A stretch of DNA of 64,000 nucleotides. Source: Caulobacteraceae bacterium (GTDB taxonomy: Bacteria; Pseudomonadota; Alphaproteobacteria; Caulobacterales; Caulobacteraceae). A model generated the notes under the pieces. The model worked only from the letters and a program-made list of their open reading frames with translations, was not told the origin of the DNA and did no database searches. The translations under genes were made by a program, and so were the position numbers. The DNA is taken from positions 56,128 to 120,127 of the forward strand of contig JARLIQ010000053.1 in NCBI GenBank assembly GCA_031291645.1. The letters run 5' to 3'. Shown piece after piece: positions 16,964 through 27,300 of the stretch (within the stretch, counting starts at the first letter, position 1; every line of letters begins with the position of its first letter).

Positions 16964-19870
16964 GTGGCGCATCTGGGTCAGGGACGGCGATGGGCGGCCG
17001 GCGCGGCGGTGCTGGCCGGGCTGGCGCTGGCTGGCGCCGCGGCCGCGGACGAGCTCACCCCGACCGGCCAGGTCCTGACCCCGACGGCGGCCGCCGGGGC
17101 GATCTTCCAGCCGCTGAATCCTGGTCTGCCGGACGCGCCCGGCTTCACCGCCGGCCAGGCCTCGGCGGTGGCCCTGTCGCCCAAGGGCCGCACCCTCCTG
17201 ATCCTGACCAGCGGCTTCAACCGCATGTTCGGCCCGGACGGCCAGATCGCGCCCAGCCAGTCGAACGAATACGTCTTCGTCTACGACGTCTCGGGCCCAC
17301 AGCCGGTCAAGCGCCAGACGCTGACCGTTCCCAATAGCTTCATCGGCGTCGCCTGGGCGCCGGCGGGCGGGCGTTTCTATGTCTCCGGCGGGGTGGACGA
17401 CGACGTGCTGAGCTTCGCCCTCGACAAGGGCCTCTTTCGCCAGACGCGACGCATCGCCCTCGGCCACAAGGACGGTGTTGGCCTGAAGAGCCGGCCGGAG
17501 GCGGCGGGCCTGGCCGTCAGCCCGGATGGCCGCCGGCTGCTGGTCGCCAACCTGCAGAACGATTCGGTGAGCCTGGTGGACCTGTCCACCGGTCGGGTCC
17601 GCGACAGCGACCTTCGTCCCGGCGCGATCGACCCCGCGCGCTCGGGCCAGCCGGGCGGCAGCTTCCCACGCGCCGTCGTCTTCGTCTCGGCGACACGGGC
17701 CTATGTGGCCAGCGAGCGCGACCGCGAGGTGATCGCCCTGGACGTCGGCCGGGCCGGCGCGCGGGTTGCGGCGCGGATCGCGACACGCGGCCAGCCCGTG
17801 GCCCTGCTGCCGGGCCCGGCGGGACGGCTCTACGCGGCCCTGGACAACAGCGACGCGGTGGCGGTGATCGACACCCGCGCGAACCGGATCATCGAGGAGA
17901 TCCCGACCGCCGCGCCGCCGGGCGTTCTGGGCCCGGACCAGCGCCTCGGCGGGGCCGGGTCGAACAGCCTGGCGCTCTCGCCGGACGGGCGGACTCTGCT
18001 GGTGACCAATGGCGGTGAGAACGCCCTGGCCCTCGTCGCGCTGGACGCCAGGGCGGCGGGGCTGAAGGCGCGCAAGCGCGACGACGACGGCGATGGGGAT
18101 GGCGACGACGACCAGGCCGAGGCGCGTTCGGCGGTGGTCGGGTTGATCCCCACCGGCTGGTATCCAACTGGGGTCGCCGTGAGGCCGGACGGGCGGCGAA
18201 TCTATGTGGTCAACGGCAAGAGCAACGCCGGACCCAATCCGGACGCCTGCCGCAACAGCCTCAAGATCGGCCCCGGAGCGCAGAACGATTGCCGCGCCGC
18301 CAACCAGTACGTCTGGCAACTGGAAAAGGCCGGCTTCCTGGCGCTGCCGGCGCCGTCCGCGGCCGAGCTTGGCCGGCTGACGCGGATCACCGCCGCCAAC
18401 AACCACTTCCCCGGCGCAGGGCCGGCGCGGGTCGACGAGGCGACGCTGCGCTTCCTGCGCCAGCACATCCATCACGTGATCTACATCGTGAAGGAGAACC
18501 GCACCTACGATCAGGTCCTGGGCGACCTGGAAGTCGGGAACGGCGATCCGCGCCTGGCGGTGTTCGGCCGGGCGATGACGCCCAACCAGCACGCCCTGGC
18601 CCGCCAGTTCGTCGACCTGGACGCCTTCTTCGACAGCGGCGAGAGCAGCAACACCGGCTGGAACTGGACCACGGCGGCCAGGACCAACGACTTCACCGAG
18701 CGCGAGGCGCCGGTGAACTACGCCCAGCGCGGCCTGCAGTACGACCAGGAGGGCGACAACCGGGACCTGAACATGGGCCTGGCGAGCGAAGCGGCGCGGA
18801 TCGCGGCCAATCCCCTGGCGCCGAAGGATCCGAACACCCTACCCGGCGCCCGCGACGTGGCGGCCCCCGACGGGCCGGACGCGGCGGAGGGCCAGGGCTA
18901 CATCTGGGACGGGGCGCTGAAAGCGGGGCTTTCCGTCCGCAACTGGGGCTTCTACGGCGACCTGACGCTGTACGACAAATCGGCGGGGGCGGCGCGCATC
19001 CCCCTGGAGCGCGATCCGCACAAGGCGGCGCTGACGGTCTTCACCCCGACCAAGGCGGCGCTGATGGCCGTGACCGACCCCTATTTCCGCGGCTTCGACC
19101 AGGCCTTTCCCGACTACTGGCGGTTCAAGGAATGGGAGCGGGAGTTCGACGGCTTCGTCGCCAAGGGCGAGGCGCCGAGCCTGATGCTGGTGCGCCTGCC
19201 GCACGACCACACCGGCGGCTTCGCCGAGGGCCTCGACGGGGTCAACACGGTCGAGACCGAACTGGCGGACAACGACTACGCCGTCGGCCTGCTGGTCGAG
19301 AAGGTCTCCAAGAGCCCCTTCGCCAAGGACACCCTGATCGTCGTGGTCGAGGACGACGCCCAGGACGGGCCGGACCACGTCGACGCCCACCGCGCCCCGG
19401 CGTTCATCGTCGGGCCGTACGTCAAGCAAGGGGCCGTGATCTCGACGCGTCACACGACGGTGGACATGGTGCGGACCATCGAGGCGGTGCTGGGCGTCGC
19501 GCCGCTCGGCCTGAACGACGCCCTGGCGCAGCCGATGAGCGACGTCTTCGACCCGGCCCAGGCGGACTGGCATTACGAGGCGAAGGTCCCGGCGATCCTG
19601 CGGACCACGGCCCTGCCGCTGCCACCGCAGACGGCCGCCGAGACCCACTGCCCCGCCCCGCCCGGCCGATCGAGCGGATACTGGGCGGCAGCCATGGCCG
19701 GCCAGGACTTCAGCCGCGAGGACCACCTGAACACGGCCGTCTTCAACCAGGCGCTCTGGCGGGGCTTGCGCGGTGCGGCGCCCTATCCGGCGAGCCGGGA
19801 CGGCCGCGACCTGAGCCAGGGCCGTCCCGCCCTTCTGTCCGCGGCGGGCGTCGATCTCGCCTGTGACTAG
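16964..19870 (+). CDS. secreted YncE-like beta-propeller fused to a phosphoesterase domain
   Basis: A 968-residue exported protein. A GTG start with GGGAGGA 6 bases upstream opens a signal peptide (GRRWAAGAAVLAGLALAGAAAADE). Residues of roughly 40-430 form YVTN/YncE-type repeats (AVALSPKGRTLL, LAVSPDGRRLLVAN, SLALSPDGRTLLVTN). An acidic DDDGDGDGDDD loop lies near residue 370. From about residue 500 there is a phosphoesterase/phospholipase-C-like domain (IVKENRTYDQVLG, FFDSGESSNTGWNW, VVVEDDAQDGPDHVDAHR) with metal-binding Asp, Asn and His. The substrate is unknown; phosphodiesters or phosphonates are possible. It is monocistronic and its stop shares CTAG with the convergent dehydrogenase. Confidence 0.88.
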   Translation: MAHLGQGRRWAAGAAVLAGLALAGAAAADELTPTGQVLTPTAAAGAIFQPLNPGLPDAPGFTAGQASAVALSPKGRTLLILTSGFNRMFGPDGQIAPSQSNEYVFVYDVSGPQPVKRQTLTVPNSFIGVAWAPAGGRFYVSGGVDDDVLSFALDKGLFRQTRRIALGHKDGVGLKSRPEAAGLAVSPDGRRLLVANLQNDSVSLVDLSTGRVRDSDLRPGAIDPARSGQPGGSFPRAVVFVSATRAYVASERDREVIALDVGRAGARVAARIATRGQPVALLPGPAGRLYAALDNSDAVAVIDTRANRIIEEIPTAAPPGVLGPDQRLGGAGSNSLALSPDGRTLLVTNGGENALALVALDARAAGLKARKRDDDGDGDGDDDQAEARSAVVGLIPTGWYPTGVAVRPDGRRIYVVNGKSNAGPNPDACRNSLKIGPGAQNDCRAANQYVWQLEKAGFLALPAPSAAELGRLTRITAANNHFPGAGPARVDEATLRFLRQHIHHVIYIVKENRTYDQVLGDLEVGNGDPRLAVFGRAMTPNQHALARQFVDLDAFFDSGESSNTGWNWTTAARTNDFTEREAPVNYAQRGLQYDQEGDNRDLNMGLASEAARIAANPLAPKDPNTLPGARDVAAPDGPDAAEGQGYIWDGALKAGLSVRNWGFYGDLTLYDKSAGAARIPLERDPHKAALTVFTPTKAALMAVTDPYFRGFDQAFPDYWRFKEWEREFDGFVAKGEAPSLMLVRLPHDHTGGFAEGLDGVNTVETELADNDYAVGLLVEKVSKSPFAKDTLIVVVEDDAQDGPDHVDAHRAPAFIVGPYVKQGAVISTRHTTVDMVRTIEAVLGVAPLGLNDALAQPMSDVFDPAQADWHYEAKVPAILRTTALPLPPQTAAETHCPAPPGRSSGYWAAAMAGQDFSREDHLNTAVFNQALWRGLRGAAPYPASRDGRDLSQGRPALLSAAGVDLACD

Positions 19871-20904
19871 GCCTCGATGATCACCTTCAGCGCCTGAGTG
19901 GCCGCCGCGCGGCCGAAGGTGTCGTAAGCGTTCAGGATGTCGTCCAGCTTGAAGCGGTGGGTGATCAGCCGGGTCGGGTCGATCTTCTTGGCCTGAACCG
20001 TCTTCAGCAGCATGGGCGTCGTCACCGTGTCCACCAGGCGGGTGGTGATGGTGATGTTCTGCGACCACAGGGTCTCGAGGTGCAGGTCGACCTTCGAGCC
20101 GTGCACGCCGATGTTGGCGATCACCCCGCCCGGCGCGACCAGCGCCTGGCAAAGCTCGAACGTCGCCGGCACGCCGACCGCCTCGATCGCCGCGTCCACG
20201 CCGCGCCCGCCGGTGAGCGCCTTGACCGCCTCAACCGCCTTGCCGTCCGAGCTGTTGATGATCTGGGTCGCGCCGAACCGCAGGGCGACCTGGAGCCGGT
20301 TGTCGTCCAGGTCGATCATGATGATCTCGGCCGGCGAATAGAACTGCGCCGTGAGCAGGGCCGCCAGGCCGATCGGGCCCGAGCCGACGATCGCCACGCT
20401 CGATCCCGGCGAGACCTTGCCGTTGAGTACGCCGCACTCGAAGCCGGTGGGCAGGATGTCGCTGAGCATCACCAGCGCCTCCTCGTCCGCGCCTTCGGGG
20501 ATGCGGTAGAGGCTGGTCTCGGCGTGGGGGATGCGGACGAACTCGGCCTGGGTGCCGTCGATCTCGTTGCCGAGAATCCAGCCGCCGGTCTCGCAGTGGG
20601 AGTACATGCCGCGCCGGCAGTAGTCGCACTTGCCGCAGGCGGTGATGCAGGAGATCAGCACCCGGTCGCCCGGCTTGAACGCCGACACGCCGCCGCCCAC
20701 GGCCTCGATCACCCCGACGCCTTCGTGGCCGAGAATCCGGCCCGGCGCGCAGGTGGCGACGTCACCCTTCAGGATGTGCAGGTCGGTGCCGCAGATGGTG
20801 GTTCGGGTGATCCTGACGATCGCATCGCCCGGGGCCTGGATCTGCGGCTTCGGCCGATCCTCCAGCGCCTTGTTTCCGGGACCGTGATAGACGAGGGCTT
20901 TCAT
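19867..20904 (-). CDS. zinc-dependent medium-chain alcohol dehydrogenase
   Basis: NAD(P)-dependent zinc alcohol dehydrogenase of 345 residues. The catalytic zinc site has Cys in ICGTD and the GHEG histidine. The four structural cysteines are in CGKCDYCRRGMYSHC, and the Rossmann motif is VGSGPIGLAA. It resembles the secondary-alcohol/threonine-dehydrogenase branch. It lies 86 bases after the transglutaminase gene, on the same strand. Whether it belongs to that operon is unclear; the gap could hold its own promoter. Confidence 0.92.
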   Translation of the reverse strand: MKALVYHGPGNKALEDRPKPQIQAPGDAIVRITRTTICGTDLHILKGDVATCAPGRILGHEGVGVIEAVGGGVSAFKPGDRVLISCITACGKCDYCRRGMYSHCETGGWILGNEIDGTQAEFVRIPHAETSLYRIPEGADEEALVMLSDILPTGFECGVLNGKVSPGSSVAIVGSGPIGLAALLTAQFYSPAEIIMIDLDDNRLQVALRFGATQIINSSDGKAVEAVKALTGGRGVDAAIEAVGVPATFELCQALVAPGGVIANIGVHGSKVDLHLETLWSQNITITTRLVDTVTTPMLLKTVQAKKIDPTRLITHRFKLDDILNAYDTFGRAAATQALKVIIEA

Positions 20905-20990
20905 GGGGAGCGCTCCAGCGATGTGGTTGGCGCCGAAACCCTTGGCGCCCGCGATCGGCGCCCGCCTTGATCTATATCCTTTTTGCCGCC

Positions 20991-21869
20991 TCAACCGACC
21001 GGGATGACGTCCACCGCGACGCTGACCGCCTGCTCGCCGCCGCCGAGGATCACGCCGTCGATCGGGGCGACATCGGCGTAGTCGCGGCCGACCGCCAGTT
21101 CGATGTGCTCGTCGCCGACGACCAGGGCGTTGGTCGGGTCGAAGTCGATCCAGCCGAGGTCTTCGCCGCACCAGAGGGATATCCAGGCGTGGGTCGCGTC
21201 CGCCCCCTGCAGCCGCGCCTTGCCCGGCGGCGGCACGGTGCGCAGATAGCCGCTGACATAGGCCGCCGGCAGGCCCAGGCCGCGCAGCGCTGCGATCATG
21301 ATGTGGGCGAAGTCCTGGCACACGCCCCGGCGCGCGGCGAAGGCCTTGATCGCCGGCGTGGTCACCACCGTCGCCTTGGGGTCGTAGACGAAGTCGCGGT
21401 GGATGCGCTCGGACAGGGCCTTGGCGCTGGCCAGGATCGGCGCGCCGGCCCCGAAACAGTCTCGGCCGAAGTTGGTGAAGGCCTCCACCAGCGGCGTCAT
21501 CGGCGTCGGGAACAGGAAGTGGGCCGGCGAGGCGTAGTCGAGCGAGCGGGCCGCGCAGGCCGCGTCGCGCACCGTCTCCCACTCCGGCGAGGCCTGGTCG
21601 GCGTCCAGCTTGCGACGCGTGACCGACACCCGCGATCTGGCCTCGATCTTCAGCTCCCGATGGGGCGCCTCGACCGTCACCGCCAGAACGCGCTCGCCGA
21701 AGGCCCCGGTGCGGCCGGCCGTGGTGGCGGGCGGCGGGGTGATCTGGATCTCGTTCTTGAGCAGGTGCTGGCTGGCGGTGTCGGCGGGCGACAGGCGAAG
21801 CGCGCAGCGGGTGAAGTTCACCGGCGCCTGATAGCGGTAGGTCGTCAGGTGGCGGAGTTCGTAGATCAA
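20991..21869 (-). CDS. transglutaminase-like protein with N-terminal beta domain
   Basis: Transglutaminase-fold protein of 292 residues with the bacterial transglutaminase N-terminal domain (YELRHLTTYRYQAPV) and a core holding the Cys-His-Asp triad: C184 in GVCQDF, His in THAWIS and Asp in DFDPTN. Such proteins may act as peptidases or as amide-bond formers. No signal peptide is visible, so it is probably cytoplasmic. Its ATG overlaps the stop of the ATP-grasp/alpha-E gene (4 bases). It is therefore part of one operon with that gene and the DUF2126 gene. Confidence 0.92.
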   Translation of the reverse strand: MIYELRHLTTYRYQAPVNFTRCALRLSPADTASQHLLKNEIQITPPPATTAGRTGAFGERVLAVTVEAPHRELKIEARSRVSVTRRKLDADQASPEWETVRDAACAARSLDYASPAHFLFPTPMTPLVEAFTNFGRDCFGAGAPILASAKALSERIHRDFVYDPKATVVTTPAIKAFAARRGVCQDFAHIMIAALRGLGLPAAYVSGYLRTVPPPGKARLQGADATHAWISLWCGEDLGWIDFDPTNALVVGDEHIELAVGRDYADVAPIDGVILGGGEQAVSVAVDVIPVG

Positions 21870-24364
21870 GCCAGGGCGGTGTGTTTCGCCGCGGGCGCTG
21901 CGGTCGAGCCTTGCAGGAAATAGCGCGCGGCGACGGCTTCGGACAGGGCCATCAGCCGCTGTTCGACGGCGAGAATCTTGCCCGCCCCAAGGCTGGCGGC
22001 GTCCTCGGCCTCCACGTCGCTGGCGAGCTTGAGGATCAGCCGGCGCGGTTCTTCGAGCATGCCGTCTTCCAGCAGGGGCGGAAGGGCGGACAGGTGGTCG
22101 CGCAGCGAGGCGATCTGGAAGCCGGTCGAGCGGGGATTGAACGGGTCCAGCAGGACCAGATCGCGCACCGGCGACAGGGCCACGCCCTCCAGATAACGCG
22201 CCCGATAGGTGATCTGGCTGTCGGCCAGGTCCAGCAGAAGGTCGAGATCGTCCAGGGTCGCGTCGTCAGCCGCGAAGCTGCGGGTGAAGCGGCAGGTGTT
22301 GATCCCCCGCTCGATGCGGCGGCCCATGTCGAAGAAGCGCCAGCCGGCGAGCCGGTTCATGTCCTCCTGGGCGAGGCCGGACAGGGCGGCGAACACCTGG
22401 AGGGTCGTCTCGGCCCGCTCCAGGGCGTTGGTCTCGGTCACCGGCGTCGGCCCGTTGTCCGCCAGGCGACTTTCGAGGTCGACCAGAAGTTTCCAGAAGT
22501 CGGCCGACAGCCGCTCGCGGGTGCTGGCCGCCGCACGCCGCGCCGCCTGCACCAGGCCGATGACCGAACCGACCGCCCGCTCGTCGCGCAGGGTGTTGGC
22601 GGCGGCCATCCAGGCCGGGCCGGCCAGGGCGTCCTTGCGGATCGCGCCCCAGGCGAACAGCAGGCCCTTGAGCCGCGCCAGGGTCTCGCCGGCGCTGTGC
22701 AGCGCCGCCTCGGACTCCATCAGGCTCGTGCACAGGCTGCGCACCAGCCGCACCGTCGCCTCGGCCCGTTCGAGGTAGCGGGCCAGCCAATAGAGGTTGT
22801 CGGCCGCGCGGCTCGGCAGATGACCGGGGATGCGACGCACCTTGACGTCCTCGCGGCCGGCCATCAGCGAGACCCGCTCGACCGGCTGGTCGGAGATCAC
22901 CCAGACGTCCGCCGCCTCGGCGCCCTCGCCCATCGAGATCGCCCGTGCGTCGGCCCGGTCCGAGGTGCGGCAGAAGCCGCCGGGCATCACCCGCCAGCCG
23001 TCCTTGGTCGCCGCCGCATAGACGCGCAGCACGAAGGGGCTGGGGCTCAGGCGCCCGTCGCGCCAGGCCGGCGTGGTGGACAGCCGCACCACCTCCTGGC
23101 CGACGAAATCGAACGGCCGGTCGCGAATCGCGGCCAGCAGCGACGCGCGCTCCTCGCCGCCGAGGTCGGCGACCAGGGTGGGACCCGCCCGCTCGCTCCC
23201 GCGGCCCTCCTCGCCGAAGGCGCCGGCGATCGCCAGCTCGTCGATACGGCCGGCGACCAGGTCCCGCTCCGCCGGCTGGCCGCACCACCAGGTGGCGATG
23301 TTGGGCAGCTTCAGGTCCTCGCCCAGGAGCCGCTGCGCCAGCGCCGGCAGGAAGCCCAGGAGCGCCCGCGATTCGACGACGCCGGAGCCGGGCATGTTGG
23401 CGACCGCCACCCCGCCGGCCCGCAGCGCCTCCACCAGCCCCGGCACGCCCAGGCGCGAGGCGCTGTTCAGCTCCAGCGGATCGATGAAGTCGGCGTCGAT
23501 GCGCCGCCAGATGACGTCCGCGCGCTTGAGGCCGGCGATGGTGCGGACGAACACCCGCCCGTCGCGGGCCACCAGGTCCTCGCCCTCGACCAGCAGGAAG
23601 CCGAGGTAGCGGGCCAGGTGCGCCTGTTCGAAATAGGTCTCGCTGTAGGGCCCGGGCGTCAGCAGGCAGATGCGCGGCTCGCTGCGGCTGGCGGCCTCGG
23701 CCAGGCCGTCGCGGAAGTCGCTGAAGAAGGGCGCCAGCCGCTCGACGTTGGTGGCGTTGTAGAGGCCCGGGTAGGCGCGAGACAGCACCAGCCGGTTCTC
23801 CAGCGCATAGCCCGCGCCCGACGGCGCCTGCGCCCGGTCGTCCAGCACCCACCAGCGCCCGTCAGGCCCGCGGCCGAGGTCGACGGCGTAGAGGTTCAGC
23901 CAGCGCCCGCCCGGCGGTTCGACTCCACGGACCGCCCGGATGAAATCGGGGCTGCCGGTGATCGCCGCGGCCGGCAGGTGGCCCTCGGTGACCAGGCGGG
24001 CGGGGCCGTAGATGTCGCGCAGCAAGGCTTCGAGCAGGCTCGCGCGCTGCTGCACACCCTCGACGATCTGGCGCCACTCCGCCGAGCCCAGGAGCAGCGG
24101 CAGGGGATTGATCGGCCAAGTCCGTTCGCTGTCCTCACCATAGATGCGGTAGGAGACGCCCGTGTCGCGGATGTGCCGGGTGGCGAGCTCGAATCGCTTC
24201 TCGAGCTCCTCGCCCGGCAGCTCCGCCAGGCCCCCGAGGAACTTCAGCCAATAGTCGCGCGGCCGCCCGTCGGCGCCGATCAGCTCGTCCGGCGTGTCCG
24301 GCAGCGGCCGATAGGCCGAGAGCCAGTCGGTCAGCCGCGCCTCGTCGCGTACGCGCCTCGCCAT
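21866..24364 (-). CDS. circularly permuted ATP-grasp / alpha-E domain fusion protein
   Basis: An 832-residue fusion. The first part (about residues 1-490) is a circularly permuted ATP-grasp enzyme with the family blocks YAVDLGRGPDGRWWVLDDRA, LLTPGPYSETYFE and PNIATWWCGQ. The last part (about residue 505 on, SRAADNLYWLARYLERAE) is an alpha-E helical domain. ATP-grasp enzymes make amide or thioester bonds using ATP; here the substrate is unknown. The two parts are separate genes in many bacteria. I chose the ATG at 24364; a TTG at 24382 would add 6 residues and overlap the DUF2126 gene. No strong ribosome site separates the choices. Confidence 0.9.
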   Translation of the reverse strand: MARRVRDEARLTDWLSAYRPLPDTPDELIGADGRPRDYWLKFLGGLAELPGEELEKRFELATRHIRDTGVSYRIYGEDSERTWPINPLPLLLGSAEWRQIVEGVQQRASLLEALLRDIYGPARLVTEGHLPAAAITGSPDFIRAVRGVEPPGGRWLNLYAVDLGRGPDGRWWVLDDRAQAPSGAGYALENRLVLSRAYPGLYNATNVERLAPFFSDFRDGLAEAASRSEPRICLLTPGPYSETYFEQAHLARYLGFLLVEGEDLVARDGRVFVRTIAGLKRADVIWRRIDADFIDPLELNSASRLGVPGLVEALRAGGVAVANMPGSGVVESRALLGFLPALAQRLLGEDLKLPNIATWWCGQPAERDLVAGRIDELAIAGAFGEEGRGSERAGPTLVADLGGEERASLLAAIRDRPFDFVGQEVVRLSTTPAWRDGRLSPSPFVLRVYAAATKDGWRVMPGGFCRTSDRADARAISMGEGAEAADVWVISDQPVERVSLMAGREDVKVRRIPGHLPSRAADNLYWLARYLERAEATVRLVRSLCTSLMESEAALHSAGETLARLKGLLFAWGAIRKDALAGPAWMAAANTLRDERAVGSVIGLVQAARRAAASTRERLSADFWKLLVDLESRLADNGPTPVTETNALERAETTLQVFAALSGLAQEDMNRLAGWRFFDMGRRIERGINTCRFTRSFAADDATLDDLDLLLDLADSQITYRARYLEGVALSPVRDLVLLDPFNPRSTGFQIASLRDHLSALPPLLEDGMLEEPRRLILKLASDVEAEDAASLGAGKILAVEQRLMALSEAVAARYFLQGSTAAPAAKHTALA

Positions 24365-24371
24365 GGACAGG

Positions 24372-27300
24372 TCAGCCGCCAATCGCGGTTCTCAGGTCTA
24401 AAGTCATCGGAAACTCGCCCCGGGCCTCCTCGCGCGGCGGCGCCACGCGGCCGGGAGTATGGCCGTGGTCCTGGAACCGCGCCAGCCTGCGCGCCTGGGC
24501 CTCGTAGGAATTCACCGGATAGGTGTCGTAGCTGCGCCCGCCCGGGTGGGCGACATGGTAGACGCAGCCGCCGAGCGAGCGCTGGTTCCAGCGGTCGATC
24601 ACGTCGAAGGTGAGCGGCGCGTTGACCGGCAGGGTCGGGTGCAGGCCACTGGGCGGCTTCCAGGCCTTGAACCGCACGCCGGCGACGTGTTCGCCGACCT
24701 CGCCGATCGGGGTCATCGGCAGGACCCGGCCGTTGCAGGCGATGACGTGCTTCTCTGGAACGAAGCCCTGGGCCCGCACCTGCAGCCGCTCCACCGACGA
24801 GTCGACGTAGCGCACGGTGCCGCCGGGCGCGCCCTCCTCGCCCATCACGTGCCAGGGCTCCAGCGCCTGTCGCAGCTCCAGCGTCACGCCACCGTGCTGG
24901 ACCTGGCCCAGGATCGGGAAGCGGAACTCGCGCTGGGCCTCGAACCAGACCGGATCGAAGGCGTAGCCGGCCTGGCGAAGGTCGCCCAGCACCTCCATGA
25001 AGTCGCGCCAGACGAAGGCGGGCAGCATGAAGCGGTCGTGCAGGGCCGTACCCCAGCGCACCAGCCTGCCGTCCTGCGGCTCGCGCCAGAACCAGGCGAT
25101 CAGGGCGCGGACCAGAAGCTGCTGGGCCAGGCTCATGCGCGCGTCGGGCGGCATCTCGAAGCCGCGGAATTCGACCAGACCCAGCCGGCCCGTCGGGCTG
25201 TCCGGCGAATAGAGCTTGTCGATGCAGATCTCGGTGCGGTGGGTATTGCCGCCGACGTCGACCAGCAGGTTGCGGAACAGCCGGTCGACCACCCAGGGCG
25301 CGGGCGCATCCCCCACGCCCGGCGCAGGCACGTGGCTGAGGGCGATCTCCAGTTCATAGAGGCTGTCGTGCCGGGCCTCGTCGATCCGCGGCGCCTGGCT
25401 GGTCGGGCCGATGAACAGGCCCGAGAACAGGTAGGACAGCGAGGGGCGCCGCTGCCAGTAGAGCACGAGGCTCTTGAGAAGGTCGGGCCGGCGCAGGAAG
25501 GGCGAATCCTCCGCCCGCGCCCCGCCGACCACGACGTGGTTGCCGCCGCCGGTGCCGGTGTGGCGACCGTCGGTCATGAACTTGTCGGCCCCGAGCCTGA
25601 TCTGACGCGCCTCTTCGTAGAGGGTCGTGGTGATGTCGACCGCCTCGCGCCAGCTGTGCGCCGGCTGGATGTTGACCTCGATCACGCCGGGATCTGGCGT
25701 GACCTTGATCACGTTCAGTCGCGGATCGTCGGGCGGCGGATAGCCCTCGATGCGCACCGGCTGGCCCAGCGCCGCCGCCTCGGCCTCGACCGCCGAGACC
25801 AGCTCCAGATAGTCCTCCAGCGCCTCGACGGGTGGCATGAAGACACTGACCACGCCGTCGCGCGGCTCGAAGGTCATGGCCGTTCGGACCACGCCGAGCA
25901 CGCCGCCCCGCTGCTCGTTGCGCGCCTGCGCCGCCGGCCCGCGCGGGGCTGCGGCCGGGGCCGAATGGTTGTAGCTCGGCAGCGGTCCGCGCGGGGCGAA
26001 AGGATCCTGCGGGATCACATGGTCCCGCTCGTCGTCCGGCGTCCACGGCAGGGCGTCCAGCGGCAACCGGAAGCCGACCGGCGAATCGCCTTCGATCAGG
26101 AACAGCCGGCCGCGCCGCAGCTTCCAGCGCTCGCTGCGCCAGCGGCGATCGGCGGCCTTGGCGTTCCAGCGCTGCACCGGCAGCACGAAGCCGGTCGGGC
26201 GGGAGAGGCCGCCGTCGAAGGCGCGCAGGATGCGGGCGCGGGCTTCCGGATCGTCGATCTTGGGGTCGGCCAGGTCGACGTTGGCCGGCAACTGCCCCTC
26301 CTTGCCGATCCAGCGCAGCGGGTCCTCGAAGGCCGGGGTGACGTAGTCCGGCTCGAGGCCGAGCGCCTCGGCGACCTGGGCGGCGAGCGCCTGGGCGTGC
26401 TCGACCGGGACATCCGGCGGGACCTCGGGCTCCGGCCGCTCGCGGGCGAAAAGCGCCGCGTCGCGCCACACCGGCTCGCCGTCCGTGCGCCAATAGAGGG
26501 CGAAGGCCCAGCGCGGCAGGCTCTCGCCCGGATACCACTTGCCCTGGCCGTAGTGCAGCATCCCGCCGGGGGCGAAGCGATCGCGCAGTCGCCGGATCAG
26601 GGCGTCGCCGAACGCCCGCTTGGTCGGCCCGACGGCGTCGATGTTCCACTCCGCCGCCTGGAAGTCGTCGATCGAGACGAAGGTCGGCTCACCGCCCATG
26701 GTCAGCCGCACGTCGCCGGCCACAAGGTCGCGGTCCACCGCCTCGCCCAGGGCGTCCAGGGCCCGCCAGCGGTCCTCCTCGAACGGCATGGTGATGCGCA
26801 CCGGCTCGACCAGCCGGGTGACGCCCATCTCGAAGCCGAACTCGACGCCGGCCGGCTCGACCACGCCGCTGATCGGGGCTGCGGAGCGGTAGTGCGGGGT
26901 GGCGGCCAGCGGCAGGTGGCCTTCGCCGCAGAGCAGGCCCGAGGTGACGTCAAAGCCGATCCAGCCCGCGCCGGGCATGTAGACCTCGGCCCAGGCGTGC
27001 AGGTCGGTGAAGTCGTGGTCCGTCCCCCTCGGCCCCTCGATCGGGTCGATGTCGGCCTTGAGCTGGATCAGGTAGCCGGAGACAAACCGGGCGGCGAGGC
27101 CCAGCCGCCGCAGGACCTGGACCAGCAGCCAGGCGCTGTCGCGGCAGGAGCCCGACGCGAGCGACAGGGTCTCGTCCGGCGTCTGGACCCCGGCCTCCAT
27201 CCGGATGACGTAGCGGATCTGCTGCTGCAGGCGGGCGTTGAGCTCGACCAGGAAGTCGACCGTGTTCGCCGCGCTCTTCGGCAGGCCGGCGACGAATCCG

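Noticed and set aside
20905..20990. Terminator or operator made of repeated GGCGCC before the alcohol dehydrogenase
   Set aside because: GGCGCC is common in this GC-rich DNA and no stable hairpin plus T-run could be drawn.
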